Assembly (NCBI RefSeq): GCF_014653275.1
Contig: NZ_BNAL01000004.1
Coordinates: 1 to 64,000, forward strand
Length of the DNA: 64,000 nt
DNA from: Deinococcus piscis
GTDB taxonomy: Bacteria; Deinococcota; Deinococci; Deinococcales; Deinococcaceae
Direction: 5' to 3'
The notes under the pieces are model-generated. The model did no database searches and was not told where the DNA came from. It saw only the letters and a list, made by a program, of their open reading frames with translations. Shown piece by piece: positions 56,536-64,000 of the stretch (its first letter is position 1; every line of letters starts with the position of its first letter). The position numbers were made by a program, and so were the translations under genes.

Positions 56536-57770
56536 CTGGTGTCAGTGCCTTCGGCGGGCGCTGGAATGGGTAAGGGAGTGGGGAGCTTATCAGGCGCCGC
56601 GTCTGCGCCCGGCGGCCAGGCGGTCACCGTAGCCCAGCCCATCAGGGCGCGGCCTGCGGCGTGGGCCACCGCCTCAAACTCAGGGTCGCCCGGCACCACG
56701 AATACAGGGGCCATCCAGCTCAAGCGGGCTTCCAGGCGGTCCATGACGCTGCTCCAGCGGGCCAGTGGACCAACTAGGACGATGGCGTCAGGACGCACAG
56801 TCAGCGCGCCCACCTGCTGCCCCACTGCGCATGCCACCTGGTAGGCCAGCGTCGCCGCCGCCGCCTGCACACGGGCGTCCGTGCCTTCAGCAGTTATCAG
56901 TTCATGCACGGTGCCGTATCCAGTCAGGGCCCGCAGGCCCCCCTCGCCGCTCCAGAACTCGGTCCAGCTGTGATGCGGCGGCCAGTGCTGCTCACCGCCG
57001 TCCCACAACTGCTGCAAGGTGGCCGGAGAGACTGGGCCTGCTTGCCGCATTCCCAGTGGCCCACCGCTGAGGCCAGACCCAGTCGAACTGACGGGCCGCC
57101 CACCCTGGTAGGCGGTCACGCTGCTGGTGCTGCCCAGGTACGCCGCCACCACCGCCGCTTCACTGAAACGCTTGCCTACATTGAAGGCTGCGTCACGGGC
57201 TGCCATTTCGGAATTCAGCACGTGAAAGCGCGGCTCACTGCGCAGGCCGGGAATCCCGGTCTCACGGGCCTCGGCGGGGAGTTCGGTGCTCTGGGGAAGG
57301 GGCACAGTGAGCAGGGGCACATGCAGCTGCTGCGCCCAGGCAATTGCCAATCGCAGGCCACGGATGCCCAGCACTGCGCCGGTGGGCAGATCCTGCTCGG
57401 CCAACGCCAACTGCTCAGGCTCAATCCGAATCACCTGGGACCGGGTCGCCCCGTGACTGGCCGCAGGGGGGCCTTCCCACTGCGCCAGCGTCACCACAGC
57501 GTCAGGGCGGGGCCAGTCGGCCACCGTCTGCTGCAAGCAGGCCAGGGCACGCTCCAGGTCCAGGCCAGTGCCGCCCAGCAGCTCGCCCTCGGTGGGGAAC
57601 TCGGTCCGGGTCAGCGTCAAGGCCAGCTGAACATCCGGGGCCTGTGCTGCCGGACGGTCATCAGGAAGGCCCAATTCAGGACCGTCCTGCGCAGAAAGTT
57701 CAGGAGGAGTGAATTCAGCCAGGGCCACTTTCAGTCGGCTGCTGCTCACGCTCAGCACGTAGACACGCAT
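56532..57770 (-). CDS. butyrate/acetate-kinase-like ASKHA protein
   Basis: The 412-residue protein shows a decayed acetate/butyrate kinase layout. VYVLSVSSSRLKVALAEF stands in the place of the phosphate-1 loop (usually NxGSxSxK). AAYLGSTSSVTAYQGGRPVSSTGSGLSGG replaces the LGGGxS phosphate-2 loop, and VHELITAEGTDARVQAAAATLAYQVACAVGQQVGAL...DAIVLVGPLARW matches the C-terminal butyrate-kinase segment. Several canonical catalytic residues seem replaced, so it may bind rather than turn over nucleotide. TAAACT lies nine bases before the ATG. Confidence 0.7.
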   Translation of the reverse strand: MRVYVLSVSSSRLKVALAEFTPPELSAQDGPELGLPDDRPAAQAPDVQLALTLTRTEFPTEGELLGGTGLDLERALACLQQTVADWPRPDAVVTLAQWEGPPAASHGATRSQVIRIEPEQLALAEQDLPTGAVLGIRGLRLAIAWAQQLHVPLLTVPLPQSTELPAEARETGIPGLRSEPRFHVLNSEMAARDAAFNVGKRFSEAAVVAAYLGSTSSVTAYQGGRPVSSTGSGLSGGPLGMRQAGPVSPATLQQLWDGGEQHWPPHHSWTEFWSGEGGLRALTGYGTVHELITAEGTDARVQAAAATLAYQVACAVGQQVGALTVRPDAIVLVGPLARWSSVMDRLEARLSWMAPVFVVPGDPEFEAVAHAAGRALMGWATVTAWPPGADAAPDKLPTPLPIPAPAEGTDTR

Positions 57771-57831
57771 AAACAGTCCAGTTTAGCAAAAGGCTCCGAA
57801 GGGTCTGTGCAGTAAAGCGCAGATTTGGGCG

Positions 57832-58575
57832 TTACTCCGGCAGCGACTCTGCCATGAAGAACTGCGCTGAAGGGCACCACTCCCGCAGCACGCAGGCGGA
57901 GCAAGCGGGAGCCTTGCGGGTGCAGATGTCGCGTCCATGCCGCACCCCCGCCCGGTGAAAAGCCGCCCGGAACGCAGCACTGGGGGGCAGAACGCCTTCC
58001 AGCCACTGCTCCTGGCGGTCAGCTTTCCAGTTGGGCGGCACCACTTCCAGCCGCTGCAGCAGCCGCTCAATATTGCCGTCCACGGCAGCAGCAGGCTGCG
58101 CCAGATGAAACAGCAGCAAGAGGCTGGCCGTGCGCTGCCCCACGCCGGGCAGGGCCTGAAGCGTAGCGCGGGCCTCGGCAGAAGACAGGCGGTGCAAAAA
58201 CCGCAGCGAAGGCTGCCCCCGCTCCTCCTCCAACCGGCGCAGGATGCCCCAAATGGCCCTGGACTTGGAGCGTGCCAGGCCGCCACCCGCACCTCGGAGC
58301 ACGGCTTCGATCTCTTCGGGCTCGCTAAGCAGGGCTGCTTCCCAGCGTGGGTAGGCCGCTTTGAGGGCGTCCCACTGCCGCTGCGCCACCGTCCAGGTGT
58401 TCTGCTGGGCCAAAATCAAGCGGAGCAGACCGTCCAGCGGCTCGGGATTAGGGGTCAGGGTCACGCCGCCTGGGTCAAACCCGTGCGCGGCCAGCAGCGC
58501 CTCTACGCCTTCAGCCCACCAGTCGGGCGCGGGCAAGGCCGCTGGCGTCGGGCGGGCAGCGCGGGGCAAGGGCAA
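57832..58575 (-). CDS. endonuclease III-like DNA glycosylase
   Basis: The HhH-GPD base-excision repair protein of about 247 residues has LALPGVGQRTASLLLLFHL (HhH motif) and the catalytic Asp in AAVDGNIERLL. A complete 4Fe-4S loop C-x6-C-x2-C-x5-C is present (ICTRKAPACSACVLREWC). The Lys of endonuclease III (GRKTA) is Arg here (GQRTA), so lyase activity may be lost. D. radiodurans has several Nth homologues. The start is uncertain: TTG at 58575, two bases after the upstream stop, is likely; upstream codons would overlap the lipoprotein gene. Confidence 0.88.
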   Translation of the reverse strand: MPLPRAARPTPAALPAPDWWAEGVEALLAAHGFDPGGVTLTPNPEPLDGLLRLILAQQNTWTVAQRQWDALKAAYPRWEAALLSEPEEIEAVLRGAGGGLARSKSRAIWGILRRLEEERGQPSLRFLHRLSSAEARATLQALPGVGQRTASLLLLFHLAQPAAAVDGNIERLLQRLEVVPPNWKADRQEQWLEGVLPPSAAFRAAFHRAGVRHGRDICTRKAPACSACVLREWCPSAQFFMAESLPE

Positions 58576-58576
58576 C

Positions 58577-59185
58577 TTACTGGACGCGGCGCTCGACCCG
58601 GTTCCCGGCGCGGTCCAGCACGGTGATGTCAGCGTAGATGCCCTGGGTTTCGGCATAAAAGTTGACCTTCTGGCCCACGGCAATATTCAGCCGACGGCCA
58701 TCAACCAGCACCTCGGCCACCCGGTCATTGTCAGTGGCGACGCCCGCCACGCGGATGGTGTTGCCAAAGCGTTCAAACGAGGTGATTTTTAGCTCAGGCA
58801 CCTGCGGGTCCAGGTCCAGGTCCATCGTCAAGGTGCTCTCGTTGCCAGCGCGGTCACGGGCCTTGAACGTAAAGGTGTTCTGATTGCCTTCCACCTGCGG
58901 CTGATAGCTGAAGTACTTGATCTTGGGGCTGCCGGAGTCCAGCGGCACTGCCTGTCCATTGATGGTGAGCTGGATGGCTCCCCGGTCATCCATCACATAG
59001 CCTTTGAGAAACAGGTTGTCGGCTTTGGCAACCCCGCCGCCCTGAGGCGAAGTGATCACGATGCGGGGCTGGAACGTATCAACCTGGCGGGCACAGCTGC
59101 CCAGTCCCAGGGGCAACAGCAGCGCTGCACCCACCCCCCGCGTGAACTTGCCGAATCTGGATGTGTGCCGCTGCGAACCGCTCAT
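58577..59185 (-). CDS. lipoprotein with Ig-like repeats
   Basis: The 202-residue protein has a lipoprotein signal (GVGAALLLPLGLGSC, lipobox LGSC), then two beta-sandwich-like segments typical of Ig-like/HYR-type domains. The segments are NTFTFKARDRAGNESTLTMDL and ADITVLDRAGNRVERRVQ, each with the DRAGN motif. It is expected to be surface- or periplasm-anchored. TATACT precedes the ATG by eight bases and lies in a 15-bp tandem repeat. The glycosylase gene follows immediately. Confidence 0.8.
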   Translation of the reverse strand: MSGSQRHTSRFGKFTRGVGAALLLPLGLGSCARQVDTFQPRIVITSPQGGGVAKADNLFLKGYVMDDRGAIQLTINGQAVPLDSGSPKIKYFSYQPQVEGNQNTFTFKARDRAGNESTLTMDLDLDPQVPELKITSFERFGNTIRVAGVATDNDRVAEVLVDGRRLNIAVGQKVNFYAETQGIYADITVLDRAGNRVERRVQ

Positions 59186-59193
59186 TGCCTGCC

Positions 59194-59199
59194 AGTATA
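59194..59199 (-). promoter_or_regulatory. leaderless -10 box of the lipoprotein gene
   Basis: TATACT, eight bases, ATG at 59185; at the edge of a 15-bp tandem repeat. Confidence 0.5.
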
Positions 59200-59224
59200 C
59201 CTGCACGCTGTATACCTGCACGCT
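59195..59224 (-). repeat. tandem 15-bp repeat carrying -10 boxes
   Basis: GTATACCTGCACGCT occurs twice in succession on the plus strand. On the minus strand each unit ends in a -10-like hexamer (TATACA, then TATACT). Confidence 0.9.
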
Positions 59225-59279
59225 CCCAGCAGCCCGCGTGGAGTGACCTGCCCTGTGGTGAATGCCGGGGCGTGGGCGC

Positions 59280-59285
59280 TAGCAT
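59280..59285 (+). promoter_or_regulatory. leaderless -10 box of the 59293 gene
   Basis: TAGCAT, seven bases, ATG at 59293. Confidence 0.55.
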
Positions 59286-59292
59286 CTGGTCC

Positions 59293-59793
59293 ATGACGCC
59301 TCTGCGGACCCTGACCGCGATCATCTTCGGCTTTGCCTTCAGCCTGATCACCTTCGCTGCCTTTTATGTGCGCGGCGACCTGGGCAGTGTGTTCCGGTAT
59401 CTGGGCGCACGCGGCGACGCCCGCCGACTGGAAGCAGCGGGCGGCACACTAGAGCAACTGGCGGCTGCACAGGCGCAGGTCCACGCGTTGGCCGACGCCG
59501 CCGCCGACCCGGACTTTGCTGTGCGGATGCTGCCTCTCTGCCTTTTGCTGGGCGTGCTGACAGGGTACGCGGTATGGCGACTGTTCGGCTCGCGGGCGGG
59601 CCGCGCTGAGGCCACTGACGTGCAGGAGCGCATGCTGCTGCGGCTTGCTTACCGTAGGGGCGGACGCTTCAGCCTGGAGGACGTGGCAGCCTCCTCCCCG
59701 CTGACCGAGGTGCAGGCGGTGCAGGTGGTCCAGCGTATGAAGGAAGCGGGGCGGCTGAGAGATGCAGGCAGCGGGCTGTACGAACTGGTGTAA
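59293..59793 (+). CDS. membrane protein with winged-helix-like C terminus
   Basis: The 166-residue protein has two membrane segments (about residues 6-26 and 80-98) and a cytoplasmic C-terminal domain. That domain (MLLRLAYRRGGRFSLEDVAASSPLTEVQAVQVVQRMKEAGRLRDAGSGLYEL) reads as a winged helix. No family name can be given. A membrane-bound regulator is possible. The gene is convergent with the minus-strand cluster, three bases from its end. Confidence 0.78.
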   Translation: MTPLRTLTAIIFGFAFSLITFAAFYVRGDLGSVFRYLGARGDARRLEAAGGTLEQLAAAQAQVHALADAAADPDFAVRMLPLCLLLGVLTGYAVWRLFGSRAGRAEATDVQERMLLRLAYRRGGRFSLEDVAASSPLTEVQAVQVVQRMKEAGRLRDAGSGLYELV

Positions 59794-59796
59794 CCC

Positions 59797-60261
59797 TCAG
59801 TCCCAACTGTTGAACAGCGCCTCGGCCCACGTGCTGGGGCGCTCCTTTTGCACCGCCCGCGCCTCCCAGCCACCACCAAACTCAGAGTTCAGCAGCCGGG
59901 CACGTTCGGCGGGAGTCAGGTCGGCAAGCAGCCAAGCGGGGTCCGGCAGCACCAGCACGCCGGACGCACTCAGGGCCTCCCAGACTGGCCCACCGCCCAG
60001 CAGCGGCCAGGGGGTAACGTACGGTTGGCAGGGCGCAGAAGCGACGGCGGCCACGTTGCCAGTCAGGAGAACATAACCCAGCACCGCACCGAAGCGGTCC
60101 TCGGCGCGGTGTTGGTGCAGGTCGCCGGGTTCCGTGTGCCAGGTCCAGCCGTGCCGCCGGGCCACACTGTCCAAATGGCCCGTGACCACCTGCGGCGGCT
60201 GCGGCCCCCCGCCCCAACGCTCATACACGAGGCGGTTAATGACAAGAAGGTCATCATTCAC
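59797..60261 (-). CDS. hypothetical protein
   Basis: The 154-residue protein is not recognised. It is Trp-, Ala- and Pro-rich with no signal or clear membrane segment; GAVLGYVLLTGNVAAVASA is a moderately hydrophobic stretch. The start is GTG at 60261, overlapping the stop of the DUF7710 gene by four bases. It is the last gene of ispG-DUF7710-hypothetical. Confidence 0.7.
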   Translation of the reverse strand: MNDDLLVINRLVYERWGGGPQPPQVVTGHLDSVARRHGWTWHTEPGDLHQHRAEDRFGAVLGYVLLTGNVAAVASAPCQPYVTPWPLLGGGPVWEALSASGVLVLPDPAWLLADLTPAERARLLNSEFGGGWEARAVQKERPSTWAEALFNSWD

Positions 60262-60530
60262 TCGTCATCACATTTTCGGTAATGTTCATGCTGCTGTGAG
60301 GCTGACGTAAATCTACCAATGAATTCGGGCGATTTGTGATGTTCTTTGGCAGGCGTGAATGATCCGCGTTTTACCACCCAATCGTAAACGCCCGTATCCA
60401 GCGGATATTCGATCAGGACACCTTCAAGCTTGTGCTTTCGTATCCATACTTCCGCCAAGTCCTTCGAAGTGAAAACACCCGAAGCAAAGCGGGCACCTTG
60501 ACCATGAAAGACCCAGACAGAATTACCCAT
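60258..60530 (-). CDS. DUF7710 domain protein
   Basis: The 90-residue protein corresponds to a small domain seen in diverse bacteria: [47 protein letters not shown]. Function of the domain is unknown. Base composition is less GC-rich than ispG next to it, suggesting acquisition. The ATG lies within the end of ispG (ispG stop TAA at 60523-60525). Assignment by recollection of the domain pattern. Confidence 0.75.
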   Translation of the reverse strand: MGNSVWVFHGQGARFASGVFTSKDLAEVWIRKHKLEGVLIEYPLDTGVYDWVVKRGSFTPAKEHHKSPEFIGRFTSASQQHEHYRKCDDE

Positions 60531-61812
60531 TAGCTCGACCGTACCGCTCCCGCACATACTTTTCCAGCAGTTCCTGAAACTCCTCGGCGATGCGCGGCCC
60601 TTTGAGCGTGGTCAGCAGCTGGCCGTCCTGATACACCGGGGCGCGGGGGTCTTCGCCGGTGCCGGGCAAAGAAATGCCGATGTGCGCGTGCTTGCTCTCG
60701 CCGGGGCCGTTCACCACGCAGCCCATCACAGCCACCTGCATCTCCTCCACACCGGGGTACTGGCCTTTCCACTCGGGCATCTGGTCACGGATATAGTCCT
60801 GAATCTTTTGGGCCAGGCTCTGAAAGAAGGTAGAGGTGGTGCGCCCACAGCCGGGGCAGGAAGTGACCTGCGGCAAAAATTGGCGCAGGCCCAGGCTCTG
60901 CAGAATCTGCTGGGCCACTTCCACTTCTAGCTTGCGGCTGGCCCCCGGCTCCGGCGTCAGGCTCACGCGAATGGTGTCGCCGATGCCCTCGGTCAGCAGC
61001 GGCGCAAGGGCCACGCTGGTCGCCACCATGCCTTTCATCCCCATGCCCGCTTCGGTCAGGCCCAGGTGCAGCGGGTAGTCGCACTGCGCGGCCAGGCGGC
61101 GGTAGACCGCCCACAGCTCCGGGGCACTGCTCACCTTGACCGAGATGATGATGCGGTCATGCGGCAGCCCCAGCTTCTCTGCGTAGGCCGCCGATTCCAG
61201 CGCCGAAACCACCATCGCCTCAATGGTCACCTCGGTGGGGGACTTGGGATTGCCCCGGGCGGCATTCTCGTCCATCAGCCGCGCCAGCACCTGCTGGTCC
61301 AGTGAGCCCCAGTTCACGCCGATACGCACAGGTTTATCAAACTCCTTGGCGACCTCGATCATGGTGGCAAAGTTGGCGTCGTGGCGCTGCCCGGCCCCCA
61401 CGTTGCCGGGGTTGATGCGGTACTTCGCAAGCAGCCGGGCGGCCTGCGGGTACTCGCGCAGCAGCTGGTGGCCGTTGTAATGAAAGTCGCCCACAATCGG
61501 CACGCTGATGCCCAGGTCGGCGAGCCGCGCCACGATTTCGGGCAGCGCTGCCGCCGCTTCGCCGTTGTTCACCGTCACGCGGACCACCTCGGAACCGGCG
61601 CGGGCCAGCTGCGCCACCTGCATGGCGGTGGCTTCGGCGTCGGCGGTGTGGGTATTGGTCATACTCTGCACCACGATGGGGTGGTCCGAGCCCATCTTGA
61701 CCCCGCCCACGTCCACACTCACGGTCCGGCGGCGCGGGATGGCGGCAAATGCGGGCAGCGTGGCAGATTCCACACCGTCCATCTCTAGCTGGGGCAGCGA
61801 CTCGAAACTCAT
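60523..61812 (-). CDS. ispG: 4-hydroxy-3-methylbut-2-enyl diphosphate synthase (IspG/GcpE)
   Basis: IspG is the 4Fe-4S enzyme of the MEP isoprenoid pathway that precedes IspH and so feeds carotenoid synthesis. The 429-residue protein has [40 protein letters not shown], and the C-terminal cluster ligands in SCPGCGRTT and [10 protein letters not shown]. The start at 61812 is supported by TACACT six bases upstream. As an Fe-S enzyme it depends on systems such as the suf operon at the other end of the window. Confidence 0.96.
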   Translation of the reverse strand: MSFESLPQLEMDGVESATLPAFAAIPRRRTVSVDVGGVKMGSDHPIVVQSMTNTHTADAEATAMQVAQLARAGSEVVRVTVNNGEAAAALPEIVARLADLGISVPIVGDFHYNGHQLLREYPQAARLLAKYRINPGNVGAGQRHDANFATMIEVAKEFDKPVRIGVNWGSLDQQVLARLMDENAARGNPKSPTEVTIEAMVVSALESAAYAEKLGLPHDRIIISVKVSSAPELWAVYRRLAAQCDYPLHLGLTEAGMGMKGMVATSVALAPLLTEGIGDTIRVSLTPEPGASRKLEVEVAQQILQSLGLRQFLPQVTSCPGCGRTTSTFFQSLAQKIQDYIRDQMPEWKGQYPGVEEMQVAVMGCVVNGPGESKHAHIGISLPGTGEDPRAPVYQDGQLLTTLKGPRIAEEFQELLEKYVRERYGRANG

Positions 61813-61818
61813 ATGCCC

Positions 61819-61824
61819 AGTGTA
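61819..61824 (-). promoter_or_regulatory. leaderless -10 box of ispG
   Basis: TACACT, six bases, ATG at 61812. Confidence 0.65.
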
Positions 61825-61834
61825 CGGCGTCTGC

Positions 61835-62620
61835 TTAGGCGTCTTCGGGAATCTCCACCCACTCCCAGCGCGGCAAGCCTTCACACAGAATCTCGACCAT
61901 CACCGAGTTGGAGGCGATGAACAGGTGACGGTAACGCGGGCGCGAGCGGTCCAGTTCGGCTTGTGCACAGTCATTACGCTCTACAGCGGCTTCAAATTCA
62001 GCCCGCTGTTCTGGCGTGGGCGGCTGCTCGCCAGTCCAGAAGTAGTCATGTGCACGGTGGCTTTCCGACGAGGCGAAGCGTCCGCCTCCGCTGAAGGTAT
62101 CCGTGGCGCGGTGATATTCCAGAACGGTGGGGCCATACGGCGGAAAGGTGTCGGTGTTGCGGTTCTCGCACAGGATTTCCATCACCCAGGGGTCGGGTTC
62201 GTTCACGACTTCATAGAGATCAGGGCTGCTCACGCCCTGTCTGGAGGGATGAAAAGTGCCGAACGGCCCCGCGTAGAACTCCTCGTAAGTTTCCAGGAAA
62301 AAGATGCGCTCGGAGCGATACACCGTCACCCCTCCCCGGTTCAGCCCACCGTCGCGCTCTTCCCAGCCATCTTCCCAACTGAGCCGCAGCGCCCGCTTTG
62401 GCCCACTCACGCCGCCGCCATACGCCTCGTATTTGGCCCTGACCTGCTCAGTATCAGCGAAATACTCGCCTTCAAGCTCAATAACCAAGGCCGTCAGCCC
62501 GTCCAACCGCTGCTCTATCCGCGTGATATACGGCATGAACAGATGCTCGGCTGCCCTGCATAAGCCCTCGTCCGGCCAGGCGGCCCACTGATACTGCGAA
62601 AAGCGTTCGTGTCTGCCCAT
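61835..62620 (-). CDS. hypothetical protein
   Basis: The 261-residue acidic protein has no signal peptide or membrane segment. Aromatic- and charge-rich stretches ([57 protein letters not shown]) are notable, and the segment VMEILCE occurs twice (near residues 156 and 240), suggesting two related halves. No family is recognised. The start at 62620 is preferred because TAGGCT lies five bases upstream. Confidence 0.72.
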   Translation of the reverse strand: MGRHERFSQYQWAAWPDEGLCRAAEHLFMPYITRIEQRLDGLTALVIELEGEYFADTEQVRAKYEAYGGGVSGPKRALRLSWEDGWEERDGGLNRGGVTVYRSERIFFLETYEEFYAGPFGTFHPSRQGVSSPDLYEVVNEPDPWVMEILCENRNTDTFPPYGPTVLEYHRATDTFSGGGRFASSESHRAHDYFWTGEQPPTPEQRAEFEAAVERNDCAQAELDRSRPRYRHLFIASNSVMVEILCEGLPRWEWVEIPEDA

Positions 62621-62625
62621 GCACC

Positions 62626-62631
62626 AGCCTA
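62626..62631 (-). promoter_or_regulatory. leaderless -10 box of the 61835-62620 gene
   Basis: TAGGCT, five bases, ATG at 62620. Confidence 0.4.
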
Positions 62632-62691
62632 ACGAAAAAAGAAACGTTCCCATTATCTACCTGGGAACGCCTTCTGCTTTCTACCCCACCC

Positions 62692-63546
62692 TCAGCCCCG
62701 GTCCTGCACCAGCTCCGCCGCTGTCACCGTATTCGCCATCAGCTGCGCCACGGTCAGCAGGCCTACGCCGCCCGGCACCGGGGTGAGGCCGCCAGCGACC
62801 TGCGCCACGTCCGGATGAACGTCGCCCACGATCTTGCCTTTCCCCTCTACTTCAATGCGGTTGATACCCACATCAATCACGGTTGCGCCCGGCTTCACCA
62901 TGTCGGGCGTCAGGAAATGCGGGCGGCCCACGGCCACCACCACCAGGTCAGCTTCGCGGGTCACGGCAGCCAGGTCCGCTGTGCGGCTGTGGGCGATGGT
63001 CACGGTGGCGTCACGGGCCAACAGCATGGCCGCCATTGGCCGACCCACAATTTCGCTGCGGCCCACCACCACGGCCCGCTGGCCCGCCACCGGAACCGCG
63101 TAAAAGTCCAGCAGTTCCAGAATCCCGGCGGGGGTGCAGGGGTTCAGTGCAGCGCGGCCCGCCCACATCTGCGCCACGTTGTACGGATGAAAGCCGTCAA
63201 CATCTTTGGCCGGGTCCACCGCCAGCAGCACAGCTTCTTCGGAAATGTGGGGCGGAAGTGGCAGCTGCACCAAAATCCCACTCACTGCCACGTCGGCATT
63301 CAGCCGGTCCAGCAGGGCCAACAGTTCGGTCTGGGAGGTGCTTTCGGGCAAAGCAAATACCTCGCTCTGAAGACCGACCTGGTGCGCCTTTTTGTCCTTT
63401 GACCTGACGTAGCTGACACTGGCGGGGTCTTCTCCCACCCGTACCAGCGCCAGCCGGGGGGCCTGCGGCAAGGCGCTGACCCGACCAGCCACGCGGGCCA
63501 GCAAGGCGTCGGCCACCGGGGCGCCGGGTAGGGGCCGCGCCGTCAT
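62692..63546 (-). CDS. folD: bifunctional methylene-THF dehydrogenase/cyclohydrolase FolD
   Basis: FolD interconverts 5,10-methylene-THF and 10-formyl-THF. The 284-residue protein has SYVRSKDKKAHQVG (the catalytic Lys/Tyr region), GILVQLPLPPHI, the dinucleotide-binding VVVGRSEIVGRPMAAMLL, and the C-terminal TPVPGGVGLLTVAQLMANT. It lies 41 bases after nusB, a common pairing in bacteria. High confidence. Confidence 0.97.
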   Translation of the reverse strand: MTARPLPGAPVADALLARVAGRVSALPQAPRLALVRVGEDPASVSYVRSKDKKAHQVGLQSEVFALPESTSQTELLALLDRLNADVAVSGILVQLPLPPHISEEAVLLAVDPAKDVDGFHPYNVAQMWAGRAALNPCTPAGILELLDFYAVPVAGQRAVVVGRSEIVGRPMAAMLLARDATVTIAHSRTADLAAVTREADLVVVAVGRPHFLTPDMVKPGATVIDVGINRIEVEGKGKIVGDVHPDVAQVAGGLTPVPGGVGLLTVAQLMANTVTAAELVQDRG

Positions 63547-63587
63547 GCCCAGCCCCCCAGCCCCAGCGGAACCGAACCAGCCACCGC

Positions 63588-64000
63588 TCAGTCCTGTTCC
63601 GCTGAGGTGGCCGGGGCAGCGCCCGAATCACGGGCATCTACGGCAGAATCGTCCTCTTCAGCCGCGCTGTCAGTGCTGGCCACGGCCGTATTCTCGCTGC
63701 CTGTGGCCGGAACCGGCTGCCCGCCCAGCGAGCGGCTCAGCGTGCCCAGGACACCATTCACAAAGCGGCCTGAATCCTCCCCACCAAACTTGCGGGCAAT
63801 CCGCACCGCACTTTCAATGACTGGCGGGTGCGGCTCGGGCGTGAACATCATCTCAAAGGCAGCCAAGCGCAGAACATTCAGGTCCGTCTGGGCCATCTGC
63901 TCAAAGGACCAGCCACGGATGGTGCGCTGCAACATGCTCTGAACTTCGTCCCAGTGCATGTCCAACCCCTCGGCCAGCGAGCGGGCAAAAGCGGTGGCCT
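63588..64000 (-). CDS. nusB: transcription antitermination factor NusB (3' part)
   Basis: The frame runs off the right edge, so the N terminus is missing. The visible part carries the NusB core: [10 protein letters not shown] leads into [26 protein letters not shown] and [28 protein letters not shown], as in the antitermination/rRNA-processing factor. An ATG at 63965 is internal, because the same frame continues upstream with conserved residues. A C-terminal tail of about 40 acidic, Ala-rich residues exceeds the usual NusB length. Confidence 0.9.
   Translation of the reverse strand, partial: ATAFARSLAEGLDMHWDEVQSMLQRTIRGWSFEQMAQTDLNVLRLAAFEMMFTPEPHPPVIESAVRIARKFGGEDSGRFVNGVLGTLSRSLGGQPVPATGSENTAVASTDSAAEEDDSAVDARDSGAAPATSAEQD

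Overview
The window is high-GC bacterial chromosome that looks like a Deinococcus species. The basis is a clustered sufC-sufB-sufD system, a crtB-crtI carotenoid pair, a RecD2 helicase, SbcCD, a membrane-anchored PIN-TRAM protein, and above all promoter architecture: about two dozen start codons sit 5-8 bases after a TANNNT -10 hexamer with no Shine-Dalgarno, the leaderless arrangement reported for Deinococcus. No rRNA, CRISPR array, intact insertion sequence or prophage was seen; one tRNA gene (initiator Met) is present.

Layout: 1-4630 Fe-S assembly (suf) with an unrelated low-GC hypothetical gene between sufB and sufD. 4821-11164 a MoxR/DUF58/DUF4129 membrane cassette with the DUF4129 protein tripled (middle copy frame-shifted) and a 47-residue secreted Cys-rich peptide gene on the opposite strand. 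11289-16147 thioesterase, rpoD, rRNA methyltransferase and a diguanylate cyclase. 16165-22522 lysine/threonine genes lysA, dapL, dapA, dapB, thrC. 22561-23112 a DUF559 nuclease gene bracketed by inverted copies of a palindromic repeat. 23127-34140 recD2, a Nudix protein, a hydrolase, two secreted paralogues, sbcD-sbcC and a PyrE-like protein. 34137-43156 carotenoid genes, PIN-TRAM, tsaD, a barstar-like protein, uppP, a lipase-like hydrolase and envelope-stress-like membrane proteins. 43455-48080 pgm, cytochrome c, mobA, acyP, apt. 48190-49842 a cystine symporter behind an apparent cysteine attenuator. 50068-54480 the pyr operon (pyrR-pyrB-two secreted ORFs-pyrC) with a PyrR-type attenuator. 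54506-64000 racemase, msrA, tRNA-fMet, an acyl-kinase-like protein, an endonuclease III-like protein, ispG, folD and the 3' part of nusB.

The most interesting item is upstream of tcyP: a leaderless 19-residue peptide with four Cys in ten residues, whose stop codon overlaps one arm of a 12-bp antiterminator, followed by a terminator with a T6 tract. Its geometry is that of classical translation-coupled attenuation responding to cysteine supply. The pyr operon carries a second, independent attenuator in which a translated leader ORF runs through the terminator into pyrR. Other points of note are the tripled DUF4129 locus, the repeat-bracketed DUF559 unit, a 129-bp MITE-like element overlapping the msrA stop, and two 15-bp tandem repeats that duplicate -10 boxes before exported-protein genes.
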